From: Pleurodeles waltl
Taxonomy: Eukaryota; Chordata; Amphibia; Caudata; Salamandridae
Reading direction: 5' to 3'
Length of the DNA stretch: 64,000 nucleotides
Assembly (NCBI RefSeq): GCF_031143425.1
Contig: NC_090444.1
Location: 1,310,447,324-1,310,511,323 of the forward strand
The stretch's first letter is position 1. Each line of letters starts with the position of its first letter. The position numbers were made by a program, and so were the translations under genes. Shown here one piece after another: positions 45,108 through 57,689 of this stretch. The notes beneath the pieces were generated by a model. The model did not search any database. It worked only from the letters and a program-made list of their open reading frames with translations, and was not told the DNA's origin.

Positions 45108-45695
45108 AAGTCAATCAATCAATCAAACATTCGTAAAGTGTACTACTCACCCGCTAGGGTCTCAAGGCGCTAAAGGGGGGGGCTGCTACTGTTCGAATAG
45201 CCAGGTCTTGAGGCGTTTCCTGAAGGTCAGGAGGTCCTGGGTCTGTCTTAGATGAGCTGGGAGGGAGTTCCACGTCTTGGTGGCGAGGTGAAAAAAGGAT
45301 CTGCCACCGGCTGTGGTCCAGCGGATGCGAGGGACGATGGCGAGGGCGAGGTTGGCGGATCGTAGCTGGCGGGTGGGAGTGGTGTGGAAGGTAAGTCGCT
45401 CGTTGAAGTAGGCAAGTCCTGCATTGTGGAGAGCTTTGTGAACATGGACCAGGAGCTTGAACGTGATCCTCTTGTTAACCGGAAGCCAGTATAGGTCTCT
45501 GAGGTGAGCTGTGATGTGGTCACGGCGAGGGATGTTGAGGATGAGGCGTGCGGAGGCATTCTGTATTCATTGCAATTTCTTCTGGAGCTTGGCCGTTGAT
45601 CCTGCGTAGAGCGCGTTGCCGTAATCCATTCTGCTGCTGATGAGGGCGTGGGTGACCGTCTTTCTAGTTTTGGTGGGGTCCTGCATCTTTTCTGC
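45108..45695 (-). mobile_element. L2-like LINE, 5'-truncated 3' end
   Basis: On the minus strand, frames encode RKTVTHALISSRMDYGNALY, then a KLLVHVHKALHNAGLAYFNE block and a SFFHLATKTWN block ending near KTWLFEQ. It finishes with (TTGA)n, seen on + as CAATCAATCAATCAA at 45112-45126. L2 elements typically end in short tandem repeats. One stop and frame changes are present. Related to the copies at 22196 and 52400. Confidence 0.85.
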
Positions 45696-46664
45696 ATATT
45701 GCAATTGTACCACTGGACCTTTCCTTAGGACATGCACAGTTGGCAACAGATGCAGGATGTGACGTTCGCCCACTTCCTTTGCCAGGCCCCTCGACATGCA
45801 GAACACACACTATGCCAAGGTTGTGACCTTCACACCTATGTTATGCCAATTTCTCCACCACCAGTACCTCCTAGGTGCAATCTTTCACTGTTCCCACTAG
45901 GTACTAGTTCAAAGACATGGCTGATGACACAGTACCCTACTCAATTAACCAATCAGCATGAACTTTGGCTGTGGCCAGAGAATGCTGGGCACAGGATTTG
46001 CTGTTTCAACATATCCTGCCCACTTACTCTATCCCAGTGTTTGCTGTGCATGCCACCACCAATTCCTGTTAATAGTAGGTTCAGGACATGAGCTTCATAA
46101 TGCTCTGTGCCCAATCCTCAGGCCCACCCACCAAAAAAAGCATGACCTACAACAATGCCAATACCTGGCCTGATTTTTCATTGGTCATGCCCTCTAATAA
46201 TGTTATGCAAAGATATTTGCTTGTCAAAGGCACTGCATAACATAAATGATGATCTCTTATATGATCTTGTATTTTCTCTCATTAATTATGTACTTTGCAT
46301 TGTCATGTCTGATGTCATCAGCAGTGCATTAGGGTGTGATTTGGTTTCATGGCTAAATGTAACAAGGGAATCTCAGTGTTTTTAGGCTTTGAACAAGAGC
46401 AATAATTCTTCTTTAAAATAATTATTATGGAATTTTTGCTTTTCTGAACTGTTTTATTTGTCCTGCTTCATGCCCATTGCAAATCACCCATTTGTCTTCC
46501 AACACTGTGTTTAAAAAATATATGTAAGGAGTACAATCTCTTGTGATGTTTAAAAAATACTAAAAATGTGCCTTCTTTTACCTGTCCTCGTTATATTGCT
46601 GCCTACGACTTCTGATGCTGTTCTGCTTCTCGGTATCTCTTTAGGCACCTCACGTGAGAGATTT
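45696..46664. other. Unassigned sequence
   Basis: Nothing supported beyond the possible continuation (about 46300 on) of the repeat at 44542-45107. Confidence 0.3.
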
Positions 46665-47763
46665 GGAGCCAGATGTACTAAGATATTGGCCGCAAAAAGT
46701 GCTTGCAAATTGCAACTCTACTTTTTCCTACCAGTATCTTATTTTGCGAACCGATCGATGTACTAATGGATCAGTTTGCAAAATACTGAATGGGAGGAGA
46801 ATACATAACAATCTAACTACTTACTATTCATTAGGTAGGTTGCAAATTGTGACTCCCTCCAATTAGCTACACTCACATGAATGATGGCCTGCAAGGGTCA
46901 GCAGACCACCGTCCTTGTACCTGCAAATCAACATTAAAAGCTGAATAAAAGAAACAGTCCTGCTTTTGCAAAAAAAAAAGTTTTCAATGTTGAAAAACTT
47001 CAGTGAGAGTTGGCAGAGAACCCTGTACCCTGCCTACTCAGTGCCTGCTTTCTCTGAAGGTACAACCCCAGTTCATAAAGGGGAACGGGTGCAAAGACTA
47101 TCCTTTCCCCTTTGCGGATCAGTTACTGCCCCAACTTGGACTTAGAAACCTCTCACTGGTTTGCAACTGGAATCGCAATTTGGAAGGGATGCGCAAACAA
47201 CGCCTATTCCAAACTGTGACAAGGTGCCTATTTCTAAACCCATTTTAGGAGTGGAAAAACGTTACCAATTCCTAAAATAGGTTTCATACATACGGCCTGA
47301 AATACAAAACACCTATTTCAGCATGTGTCGTAAATTGCAATCAGTATTTTTACAACTAGTATTGAATTGTGCAAACCGACTCATGTACTAATAGGTCAGT
47401 TTACAAAATTCCCATTCCTGATGGGTCACAATTGGATCTACTTCGTGAATATTAATGTGGTAGGTCGTAAATAGTGACTTATTACAATTGGATGCCTTCA
47501 CAGGGATCGCAGGGAACTACATTATGGTAGTAAAACATTGATACATCACATTGATGTTGATTTGCATTTTGAAAGGGACACCTACAACACGCCCCGTGCA
47601 CATTGCGAATCGGTAACCAGTCACAATCCTATTTTACGAGAAAAATTTGACTGACTCCTAAAATAGGACTAGTAAATAGTAAAAATCTATGGTATAGTCG
47701 TAAATGCACCTATTTTGTGAACCACAGCATTTGTGATCGCAAAATAAGTTTCTGCATCAGGCC
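46665..47763. mobile_element. Two adjoining hairpin-rich MITEs
   Basis: First unit about 46665-47297: starts GGAGCCAGATGTACTAAG, ends (inverted) GGCCGTATGTATGAAACC. Second unit about 47298-47763: right end inverted reads GGGCCTGATGCAGAAAC. Both contain the hairpin core formed by TTTTGCGAACCGATC/GATCAGTTTGCAAAA and TGTGCAAACCGACT/AGGTCAGTTTACA around a GTACTAAT loop. No clean target duplication was seen, so the arrangement may be tandem or nested. Confidence 0.6.
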
Positions 47764-48069
47764 CACTGTAAGTAACTTTTTAACATTCAGAAATCCTCTG
47801 ATTTTGTGAACTGCAGATTTTACCAACAGTAAAAAATTGATGCAGTTGTATTTTGTAAGTTTGCGCCGATTTTGCGTAAAAAAATGACGGTAATGCTGCA
47901 CAAAAAAAGTATAAATCAGGGCCCGAGTAGCCCTTAGATTTACATAAATTTTTTGACATTGCCAATTGTATGACTAGCAAAACCACATTTTATACTGACC
48001 CGCCATGGAATGCTTAATCTGGGATACATCTTTAATATTCTGTTGCGGTGCCTAGTGCTTGGCTGGTCC

Positions 48070-48800
48070 GTATGGCGCTCCCCGCGGGGGCGGGGCCCCA
48101 TGTTTCTGACTGCTGCTCCTCCTTATTCAGACCTCATTATTAGGGCAACCTGCTAAATGAAAACCCCCAAGAGTGCCAAGCCCCTAGCCAGGGCACCGGC
48201 AGTTCAGCAGCGGGCATAAACAAGGCCTGGCTGGTAAGACGCTCCATCAATAGTCTGTCCTCCGCACAAAAATTGTCTCACTTTCATGGGCTCCCAGAGA
48301 CCCGCTCGGGGTCTGTGAAGAACGGCTGCGGAATGTTTTGATTGAGCTCAAACATTGTCCCCGGATAAAGCTGCAACCATGTAATTAATGTGTCCCTTTA
48401 ATGGGGAACAATACGGCCGTTCAGGCTATTTAATTTCATTTAATTTTCCATCCCATTTGCTCCAAACACAGCCTGCGCTCCTAACTCTGGGTCTTTCAGG
48501 CCGCAGTTTGCTCCAGTGGCCACATTAGATTGGTTTCGCCCCGGCTTTTAAGTGCAAGTGGGGGGAAAATAAAGGGAAATACGTCCTTTTCCTCTTTTGT
48601 GGTCTATTTATTTCACTTGGGGGACTCGGACTTTGAGCTAGTAGATGAAATGGAGACGGGTAGCTGGTGTGAAGGGCCCCGGAGCAGGGCCTTTCTTCTC
48701 ATCGAGGCTGGGAACCAGCCACTGTCGCCCATATTAATAAATAACTTTCACAGCCGGCCCTTAACACGGCACTATTCATGAAGTGGTTCGCGTGTCCTTC
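48070..48800. promoter_or_regulatory. Candidate conserved non-coding / enhancer block
   Basis: Balanced, non-repetitive sequence dense in developmental factor-like cores: TTTGATTGAG, ATGTAATTAATGTG, ATTTAATTTCATTTAATTTTCC, CATATTAATAAATAAC and CACTATTCATG. It contrasts with the transposon-derived flanks. The open frame at 48530-48781 has no domain. Conservation is not visible from one sequence; this is a candidate only. Confidence 0.3.
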
Positions 48801-48929
48801 ACGCCTTTTCCCTTGTTAAGTGGGGATAAGAGGGCTCTCCGGGGGGCTGCGCGGCACATCTGACCAGGCCCCTTCCTCTGAACCTGTTTCTCACCCCGGG
48901 AGCCCTCCCAAGCTAGGGCTTACAGGCGA

Positions 48930-49610
48930 ATATCTGACTAAGCCACATGTTTTGGGGACATGTCACATTCTGTGCTACGGGTTAGTGGTTTCTCTTCCAA
49001 TGTCAGGGGTTAAAGAAACCTGTCTATTGACAGGTCATAGGTTATAGAGACATATATCTCCGACACCAAGGGAAACAGGGAGGGATCATCACAGCAGGAT
49101 CTCAACTCGTCTCAGGCCAGGCATAACCGTGGCAGGGCTCATTCAGCAGCCGCGGTATATGGAGATGTCTTACCCCAGGCTCGGGGTTAAAGTGTCATGT
49201 CTCATCCCAGGCCAGGGGTCACAAGGACGTGGTTCATCCAAGGAAGGGGTTACAGGGACATATCTGATCCCAGGCTGGGGGTTAAAGTGGCATGTTGCAT
49301 TCCATTTCAGGGTTTACAAGCACGTGGCTCATCCAAGGCTAGAAGTTAAAAGTATTTCTTCAGTGGCTAGAGTTACAGAGCCGTATTTATTCTTGGACCA
49401 GAGGATATATAGGCACATGTCTTATCCCAGAGTATTACAGGTATATGATAAATCTCAGAGAGGTTACAGTGTCATGTCACAATCCAGAGAGGTTGCAAGA
49501 ACACGTATTAGCTCAGACCAGAGGTTACAAGGCAATGCCTCATTCCAGGCTAGGGTTTAATGTGCCATGGCTTGTCCCAGACCAGAGGTTAAAAGGATTT
49601 TTCTTATGTT
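48930..49610. repeat. Degenerate ~45-bp tandem repeat
   Basis: Units resemble GGTTACAGGGACATGTCTCATCCCAGGCTAGG with wide variation. Roughly 14-15 units. The open frame across it (49129-49560) follows from the period being near a multiple of three. Confidence 0.7.
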
Positions 49611-49637
49611 TTGCCCCGTTGTGGCTTTGCATACTTA

Positions 49638-49790
49638 GGGCCTGATTTATGAAAAGTTAGTGCCGCCTTTGCTTCATTTGTGATGCAAAAGCGGCGCAAA
49701 TTTACAAAATATAATTATATGTGTAAGCTTGCGCAGCTTTTGCGTCAAAAAATGAAACAAAGGCAGCGCTAACTTTTCATAAATCAGGCA
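49638..49790. mobile_element. Short MITE with long TIRs
   Basis: Left end GGGCCTGATTTATGAAAAGT and right end inverted TGCCTGATTTATGAAAAGTT. The arms continue for about 35 bp (GTTAGYGCYGCCTTTG), with a central GCAAAAGC/GCTTTTGC pair. Flanks are TTA (49635-49637) and TTG (49791-49793), a TWA-like 3-bp duplication with one change. Likely Harbinger-type. Confidence 0.8.
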
Positions 49791-49799
49791 TTGGTGTTT

Positions 49800-50475
49800 T
49801 TTCAGGGCTATCAATTGAGCTGTTTCTGCCATTCAAACAGTATTATATGTCCTGGTATGCTGCCAACAGCACCTATGGTTGCGAAATCATCGCATCTATG
49901 CTTAGAATGAATATCTGAATTTGACCACAAAATCACTGCCCATGTTTTTAACACATGCTCGTTTTTAAAGTATTAATTCGCTCTAAGAGGTATGTTAGCT
50001 GGAGGCTAGCTGAATGACCTGTTGAAATTTCCTTTTTGGATGTGGTTTTTTGATGTTTATAAATTGAAATGATCTATAGTCAGTGGTTTTAATGAACTGA
50101 AACTGTAACGTTTTGTGATCCTTTGATCCACCTCGCGATCTCGAAATCAGCAGATGCAGTCGGTGCTCAAACCACGTGTGCTGAATCAGAATCAACTAGT
50201 AGATCCACTGTGGCAGCTCTCAATAGCATAATACACTTTTTGCATATCAGAATCACCTAGTGATAAATCTCATTTGACAGCCTGAGAAAGCCCCAGGTAT
50301 CTGCCCCAGAAAAAGTACAAAACATGTTTTTCATTCTGACTGAAGTAAAAAGAAAAGAACATTAAAACGCATGAAACAAAAAAGGCGTTTATTGTGATCT
50401 GTACCAAAAACATGTTTCGTATTTTACACTATTTTTAGGTCTGTTATCTCCAAAACCCTGTGAATATCATACAAT

Positions 50476-50538
<63 letters not shown>

Positions 50539-52399
50539 CTTACTTAGTGGGTATTCCAGTCAACTCTCTCCATCCTGCTCAGTCAATGTGTCATTCACAC
50601 TTCTTTCACTCACCACAGCATGGAGCACTGGGTCAGACAAATTCAGCCACTGCCTTCCTTCTGTGGGAGGACAGCGTACTTCTTTTGCCTGTGTACGTTT
50701 ACACACAAAAGTAGCCCACTTGTAGTGTTTTACAATATTTTTGTAAACCAAAAGTTGGCAGACAACGCTAGACCTACTGACTTTACCATTGCTTGGTTGA
50801 TCACAATCATGGCTCTCTACCAATGCTGAAGCAGCAGCTAGGGTTTGATGTAAAACGAAATAGTTTAACGCTGTTGGTTAAATGTATTCCAAAAGTTATC
50901 CAGACAGGCCTTTAGTACTAAATTAATAATCTCTAAAAAATAGACATCATTCACCTATTTTTCTTGTAGTTCAATTATAATATCTAAGTCCGGATGCATC
51001 TAAGCTACAGTGATTTTGAAGAATTCAAGGTCAAAATTATACCTAAAATAGATTAAGAAACATTAGCTTCAATGTATTATATTTTTTAAACGTTTAATAA
51101 TAATGTATAAGGTCTGATCGGGAGACAACTCCCCACTGAAGTATGATAGATATCCATTACACGGGTTGATAACCCTTTTTCTAAAGAACTGGTAACGAAT
51201 ATCTACAAGATGCTACAAAATGCTATCTGCATAAAAACAGATTTATAAATCCAGCTGTTTGAACTAAGGGGCCATATTCGCGGCCATGTCAAGGGTGTTA
51301 AACAACAATATACTATCTCCTTTCTAATTAATATTTACACTCTATGATGTCCCTTGATGATGGTGAAATGTTAGAAAAATTACATTTTGTAATAAAAGAG
51401 GATGTATTAGGGAAAATTATGTAATTTATATCGTTATTTGGAAAAACATATTGATGTTTTTTCCACTGACTTGAATACACCGAAACGGGAATAGATTCCT
51501 GTTAATTTGAAAGGATATTTGTAAGCACAGTGCTCAGCTATAAAACATTGCCCTATCCATCTTTTGCATGAATGCAACAGTCTTAACAGCCGAAGAATTA
51601 AATAAGACAATGAACCAATTTTTTAGAATTTTCACGTAAAAACAATTTTATATATTCAACCAAATCAAAACAGTCAACAATGCTTATAACATCACATCCC
51701 ACTGTGCAATTTGATGGTTCTCTTCTCCCTGATCTCCCTGTCATATACGGGCAGTCATCATTAAGTATCATTGAAAAACTCCCCATACGTCAGATCAGTG
51801 TTCTATCTAATTGGAAGAGTTTCTGATCAATAAACTATACATAAGGCACAGTCTGCATTAGATATTCATGAATATTAGTAGCTGCCCACAAAATCCCTTT
51901 TTACTCAAACATAGATGATCCGTGAATTAAGACATGCTGTGTTTGATCGATTGATTACTAACTGCCAGAACCCCTTTTAGAGGGCAAGGGCGCAAGCAGG
52001 AGCTACTAGGCCCAACTGAGGGGATGGGGGCGTCCTGAGTAACTAGGCCAAATACCGTTTCGCACCTGACTCTCAGTTGTAGCAAGGGTCAAGAAATCCA
52101 AGTTTCTTGGGGGTTTTGAGGTGGATAAGTGGAAGGTTTACACAGGCCCGATACTCAAAATGTACTCAGCAGCTCGCTTTTATAGAAAATTTTTATTTAT
52201 TTATAAACGCAAAGTGAAATACGGCACACAGCATGTAATATACACAGTCTTTGTAAGGCTGGCACTGTTGCATGTTCTGGGCAAGATTCTGAATCCCACT
52301 ACCACTACTAAAGACTGCTGTTATTCCCCATTTAAGTGAGGCAATATTCAGGCTAGGCCCCAGTAGCTAGTGAGAGTCTTAGAAGTTCTACAATCATGT
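49800..52399. other. Unassigned non-coding sequence with (AT)n at 50480-50535
   Basis: A 28-copy AT dinucleotide repeat lies at 50480-50535. The rest is AT-rich with no supported feature. Confidence 0.4.
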
Positions 52400-53985
52400 A
52401 TCAAAATCATGAACATCATCCCCTCCAGCTCACCATCCTACCCCTGCCCTCACCACATCTTCAACAAAGCGAGCTCCGTCATTGCACCCTAACTCCGGAA
52501 GATCATCAACAACTCCTTTGAGACCGTCACCTTCCCGGAGAGCTGGAAACACGCCGAGATCAACACTCTCCTCAAGAAACTCAAGGTGGACCCAAAGGAC
52601 CTCCCCCATCTTTCTGCTCCCCTTCCCGGCAAAAGTCATAGAGAAAATTGTCAACAAACAATTGACTTGCTTCCTCGAGGAGAACAACACTCTCGACTCA
52701 TCCTAATCCAGATTCCTGGGCAACCACAGCACCGAAATCACCCTCATCTCCGCCACGACAACATCAGGACCCTACTTGACAACAGCAAAACCACGGCCCT
52801 CATCCTCCTGGACCTCTCGGCCGCCTTTGACACCATCTGCCACCACACCCTCACACACGCCTCAATGACGCAGGGATCCGCAACAGAGCCCTGGACTGGA
52901 TCACCTCCTTCCTCACCGGCAGAACCCAGAGAGCCCGCCTCCCTCCATTCTGCTCTGAAGCCACCAAGATCATCTGCGGCATACCCCAGGGTCGTCCCTC
53001 AGCCCGACCCTCTTTAACAGTTACATGGCTCCGCTTGCAAAAATTGTCCGATCACACAACCTCAACATCGTCTCATACGCTGATTACACCCAGCTGATCC
53101 GCTCCCTCATCAAGGACCCCGCCACTCTCCACGAAGGAATGAAGGCCATCACCGAATGGATGAAGAACAGCTGCCTGAAACGGAATTCTGCCAAATCTGA
53201 GATCCTCATCCTCGGCTCCAGCCCCTCCTCCTGGGATGACTCCTGGTGGCCTGCCACACTGGGAGCCGCACTGACACCCACTGACCACGCACACAACCTG
53301 GGGTTCATCCTGGACTCACTGCTATCAATGACCCAGCAAGTCAATGCTGTCTCTTCCTCCTGCTTCAACACCCTCCGCATGCTTCGGAGGATCTAAAAAT
53401 GGATCCCCACCAGAACTAGAAGGACGGTCACCCAAGCCCTCGTAAGCAGCAGAATGGACTGCGCCAACACCCTCTACTCATGAACCATGGCCAAGCACCA
53501 GAAAAGACTGCAACGCATACAGAATGCCTCCACACGCCTCATCCTGAACGTCTCCCACCACAGCCACATCACAGCCCACCTGAGAGACCGGCACTGGCTC
53601 TCCGTCAACAAGAGAATCACGTTCAAACTCCTCATCCACGCTCACAAAGCACTGCACAACACCGGACCAGAATACCTCAACAGGCGGCTCTCCTTCTACA
53701 CCCATTCCTCACAGCTCTGCTCCGCTGACCTTGCCCTCGCCACTATTCCACGCATCCAGAAAACGACCTCCGGTGGAAGATCGTTCTCCCACCTCGCCGC
53801 CAAGATGTGGAACACTCTTCCTATCCATCTGCGCCAGACACAGGACCTGCTAACCTTCAGGAGACACGTCAAGACATGGCTGCTCGAGCAGTAGCAGCAC
53901 CCCACCTCAGCACCTTGAGACCCTCCAGTTGAGTAGTGCACTTTACAAATGCTATGACTGATTAATTTGATTGATTGATTGAAGA
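52400..53985 (+). mobile_element. L2-like LINE, RT to 3' end
   Basis: Starts near SFETVTFPESWKHAEINTLL. Motif A is LILLDLSAAFDTICHHTL and a GIPQGSSLSPTLF block follows. The YADD box reads YADY (53076-53087), so a catalytic Asp is lost. Then NSAKSEILILGSSPSSWDDS, MLRRI, a TVTQALVSSRMDCANTLYS block and HITAHLRDRHWLSVNKRITF, ending at KTWLLEQ and stop (about 53894). The 3' tail is ATTTGATTGATTGATTG (53968-53984). Several frameshifts. It lies directly against a gypsy fragment. Confidence 0.88.
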
Positions 53986-54900
53986 AGTGGAAGTTCACAC
54001 CAGCTTGCTCCCACATCTCTATCATAATGGAGGAGATTAAATTTATTCCCTCATCAGAAATTACCATTCTTGGAAATCCTAACCTAGAAAAGATCCACAG
54101 GAGTCCTCACTACCACCTTTGAAATGGTTCTCCTCAGAAGTACTGTCTCAGGATACCTGGTGGTATGATACACTACAACCAAGATATACTTGTTGCCTGT
54201 CTGGGGGGGTGGTCAAACAAACCAACAATGTTCATCCCCACCTTCTCAAATGGAAGACCGACAACTGGTAGAGGCACTAGCAGTGCCTTTGTCCTCCCTC
54301 CTGACTTACCACTCTTCTAGCAAGCCTCTCCATGTCTATGCACATACACAGCCAGTAGGACAGAGTGTCGAACCTATCAGAAGTCTTTTTAATGCCCAAG
54401 CGTCCTGCCAAGGGAACTTTGTGGGCCAGTGAAAACAGGAACTTCTTGTACACTAATGGAACAACTAGTCTTTTGCTAGATCGTGGTTCATGATTACTAA
54501 CTCACTATAGAGTAGGCTACTCTCCCAGCCAACATCGTGCTTCCCAATCACTCCTTTTCTTCCCTGTTTCAGTGCTTTCTTATGAAGGCCCACAAGCATA
54601 GGGCACTCCTCCTTTCTCTAGCAGAGTCCAACACCTTGTTCACTTCGGGTGCCTCATCTTCCTTCCCTCTGGAGCAGAAGTAATGACCTCCATGGCCTGT
54701 GCCTTCCCAAAATCTGCATTCCCATGAAAACTACCTTGTCTTGGTCCCTGTAAATCAAGAATGGTCCCAGTCTCTTCCTGAGACTGACATTCAGCTTGTG
54801 CTCTAGTCAACAAAGCTCGTGGTCCAAGCCACAGTACCTCTGAAGGTACTGAACCAGCTTCAGCCCAGACCTTCAAATCAGAGCTTCCTTCATTCACTCA
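53986..54900 (-). mobile_element. Ty3/gypsy integrase-region fragment
   Basis: Read on the minus strand from about 54290 down: LVPLPVVGLPFEKVGMNIVG (start of the integrase core, D changed to N), a degraded middle with stops, then SRLGFPRMVISDEGINLIS (second catalytic Asp in SDEG) and EMWEQAGVNFHF, where it stops at the L2 tail. The Glu-bearing part is missing. Minus-strand sequence at 54640-54897 (with LTRAQ) may be an upstream part of the same element. Confidence 0.7.
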
Positions 54901-56291
54901 TAGTCTGCCACAGGCATTCTTCCAATGATGACAGTCCATTCAAACGGCATGCGGCTCATTTAAGTGTCTGCCTTACAAATCTCAATCAAGGCCTGCTCCT
55001 GACAAGTGGCATCAAAACTCAAAAAACATTCCCTGTCGTTCTACATAAATGTATACAAGCTCTCTAGGAATCTTGGCCACAACCAGGCCTGAACTGGAGG
55101 TGGAGTCAGGGCACACACTTCTCTATTAGGATTTACTCAACACAATCATCACTGGACCTCACTCCCTCCAGTCCCACTCCTCCTCACAGGGTCCTTTGCT
55201 CTCAGCAGATAGACATATGCTGGCGCTTCAGGTTTCTGGGGAAGTGATATTAATTCTCCTGAATGATGTCTCCTCACCCAGCAGGGATACTATCAGACTT
55301 TTGTCCCCACTTCTGGACAGAACAAGCCGAATTCGTGTTTGAGTTCTGCACAGTGATGTACAGCTACAGTTTGACAATTTGGGAGACTCAAGCTCCCCTT
55401 TTTATAATCACTATGCAAGGGACTTTTCCATCTAAACACAGACCACATATGTGACAGCTTTAGTATTGAAGAGGTCCTGAAATTGGAACAAAACATATTG
55501 GCTGAATTGTTATATATGATGTTTTATTCGAAAAAGATAACAATATACAGTCTTAATTTTGGTGTGCCTGTTTGAAGTGGATATTTCAGGAGCTGGACTT
55601 TCAAACTTATTTAAACTCCAACTTCTTAAGATAGAATATTTTTAAATATGAGGACCATCTATTAAAAACGGTGCTATTGGTTTGTAGCATAGCTTGAGCC
55701 TGAATTGTCAAACCTAAGACAATTGCGTATAATCAAACTCAATGTTTATAATTTGCACGTTAAATATTATTGGCAGTTAATAATATATCATGAATCAAAC
55801 TCCTGGATGGACATAGATTTTCCACCTTCATAGTTTATGAGAATTCACTTGTAGTGTATCAGAACTTGAGCAGAATTCTCAAACAATATTGGCAATAAAT
55901 CAAAACTGAGAGTCACTCATGCATGAATGGCTTCTTGTTGTTTTGATACTCAGAATGATTCTCTAATATGCATCTGTGTTTATCATCATTTGTTATGAAG
56001 CAAAGGTAGGAGTTCATCAAATATATTCGCACATAGGTAAGATAACTGAAGCTTATTAATCCAACAGGTCTCTTTTTCTCTCAACGTCCACCCTCTTTTT
56101 TGTGACCTATGATGTTGTTTAATTTGATGAATGCCTGTGAAGTGAATGTTGTCTATTTTTCACTTTTGATTGATCCTTCATAACGCTTTGACATTGAGCA
56201 ATAGATTATCGCACAAAAAGAAGTTATTTTTAATTACAAACAATTCTAATTGAAGGAACATGTTACTGTGTAAAAGAGAATGTGCAGATTT
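54901..56291. other. Unassigned non-coding sequence
   Basis: Nothing supported. May include decayed gypsy sequence up to about 55450. Confidence 0.3.
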
Positions 56292-56592
56292 GGGGGACAT
56301 TCACAAAGCCATGTAAGAGTACATTAAAAAGTACCTCTTTACTACATTTTACATACTCTTTTGTGCCTTTGTCAATCAGCTTCAAAATATCTAATATGGG
56401 AATGCAATGGGAATGTATGCATCATATTCATATACTATAAGGACAAATAGAAAGGACTGTGCCTTTTTTGCACTTTCACTAAAAGCGAGTAGCAGTTTTA
56501 CAGCCTCTTCCCACAGGCATGTAAGACTTTGTATACGAGTACTCCATAGTACTACTTTCCATACTTATAAATAGTTTTGTGAATGGGCCTCC
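56292..56592. mobile_element. Short hairpin-rich MITE
   Basis: Ends GGGGGACATTCACAAAGCC and, inverted, GGAGGCCCATTCACAAAACT. Internal pairs: GTAAGAGTAC with GTACCTCTTTAC (56312-56342) and GAGTACTCCATAGTACTAC near 56537-56556. Flanking TTT on both sides may be the duplication. About 301 bp. Confidence 0.6.
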
Positions 56593-56649
56593 TTTTATAT
56601 AGAAACGTACCCATTGTCTTTAAATATTTGTCTTGTTGGATACATGAAC

Positions 56650-57450
56650 AAAAAAACAGTTTGGTCCATTCCTGTCGTGGGCACTAGGCCTAGCCACACA
56701 AGTGCGGTAGTGGTTATATTGGGACAAGTGGGGGAATGCTGTGTGGTACGAACTGTGTGGATCCCTGTGGATTCTGGAAGTTTGCATCACATAATTGTAA
56801 GGTAAATGTGTGATTTTAGGCCAAGTTTGAGCTTTGCAGAGCATTGTGGGATTCATGCATGGCAACCTGCCCTGGACTCCGCCAGGTGTCTAGTTTTCAG
56901 AAATGTCAGAGCTTGGTGGGTTTTCCGAGGCGCAGCTGAGCCCAGGACCTATTACTGCACCTACCTTCATTGCCACATCAGGTCTTTTATTTTTACAGGA
57001 AATGTTAATGTCTCCACATTGCTTTTTAAGGCCTTTACTGTGGCAGGCGCTAGGTGAAGTATTTTTATCTGGACAAGTAAGGGAACACTGGGTGGTAGGA
57101 ATTTTGTGGATCCCTGTGGAGTCCAGAAGTTTACATCACAGAAATGTAAGGAAAATACATGATTTTAGATAAAGTTTCATGTTTGCGGGGCAATGTAGAT
57201 AATGAACATATCATAAGAACCACACAAAGCACACCATCCTTGACTCCCACGGAATGTCTTGGTTTGGTGGATTTCACTAGGTGATGAACAAGCCTGGAAC
57301 CAAGTACTGTACCTACCAGTATTGCTGATAGCTCCACATTGTGTTTTGGGAACTTTTGTGTTGTGGGCACTAGGTCGAACCACACAATTGGGGTATCATT
57401 TTTATGAGGACCAGTGGTGGAATTCTGGGTGTACGAGTGAGGAGTGTAGG
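56650..57450 (+). repeat. ~350-bp degenerate tandem units (repeat B)
   Basis: Each unit contains CACACAAGTG...TTTTATNNGGACAAGTGGGGGAATGCTGGGTGGT, then TGTGGATCCCTGTGGA and GGAAAATGTGTGATTTTAG. Unit starts lie near 56692, 57045 and 57373. The family reappears at 62840-64000, including an inverted copy. Confidence 0.7.
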
Positions 57451-57689
57451 AGGAAAGAAATTAAAATTAAAATAATTCAATATAAATCCATAATCATAGA
57501 GAAATAGTAATGTGGGAATATAATAGGTTGCAACACTCTTTATACAGTAAGAAATAATGATTCACTCACATTTTGGCACATTGCCATAAACTGAAGTAAA
57601 CAAACCATACTTTGACATGAGTTACAAATTACAGGAAATCAATTGCCATGCACACTTCTTTTCATTGTATTACACCCCGACCACCCACA

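Noticed and set aside
45567..45806. 79-codon minus-strand frame as a small gene
   Set aside because: Its C-terminal half is the L2 reverse-transcriptase tail; the rest is unrelated flank.
50460..50714. Frame with IYIY repeats
   Set aside because: Translation of an (AT)n microsatellite.
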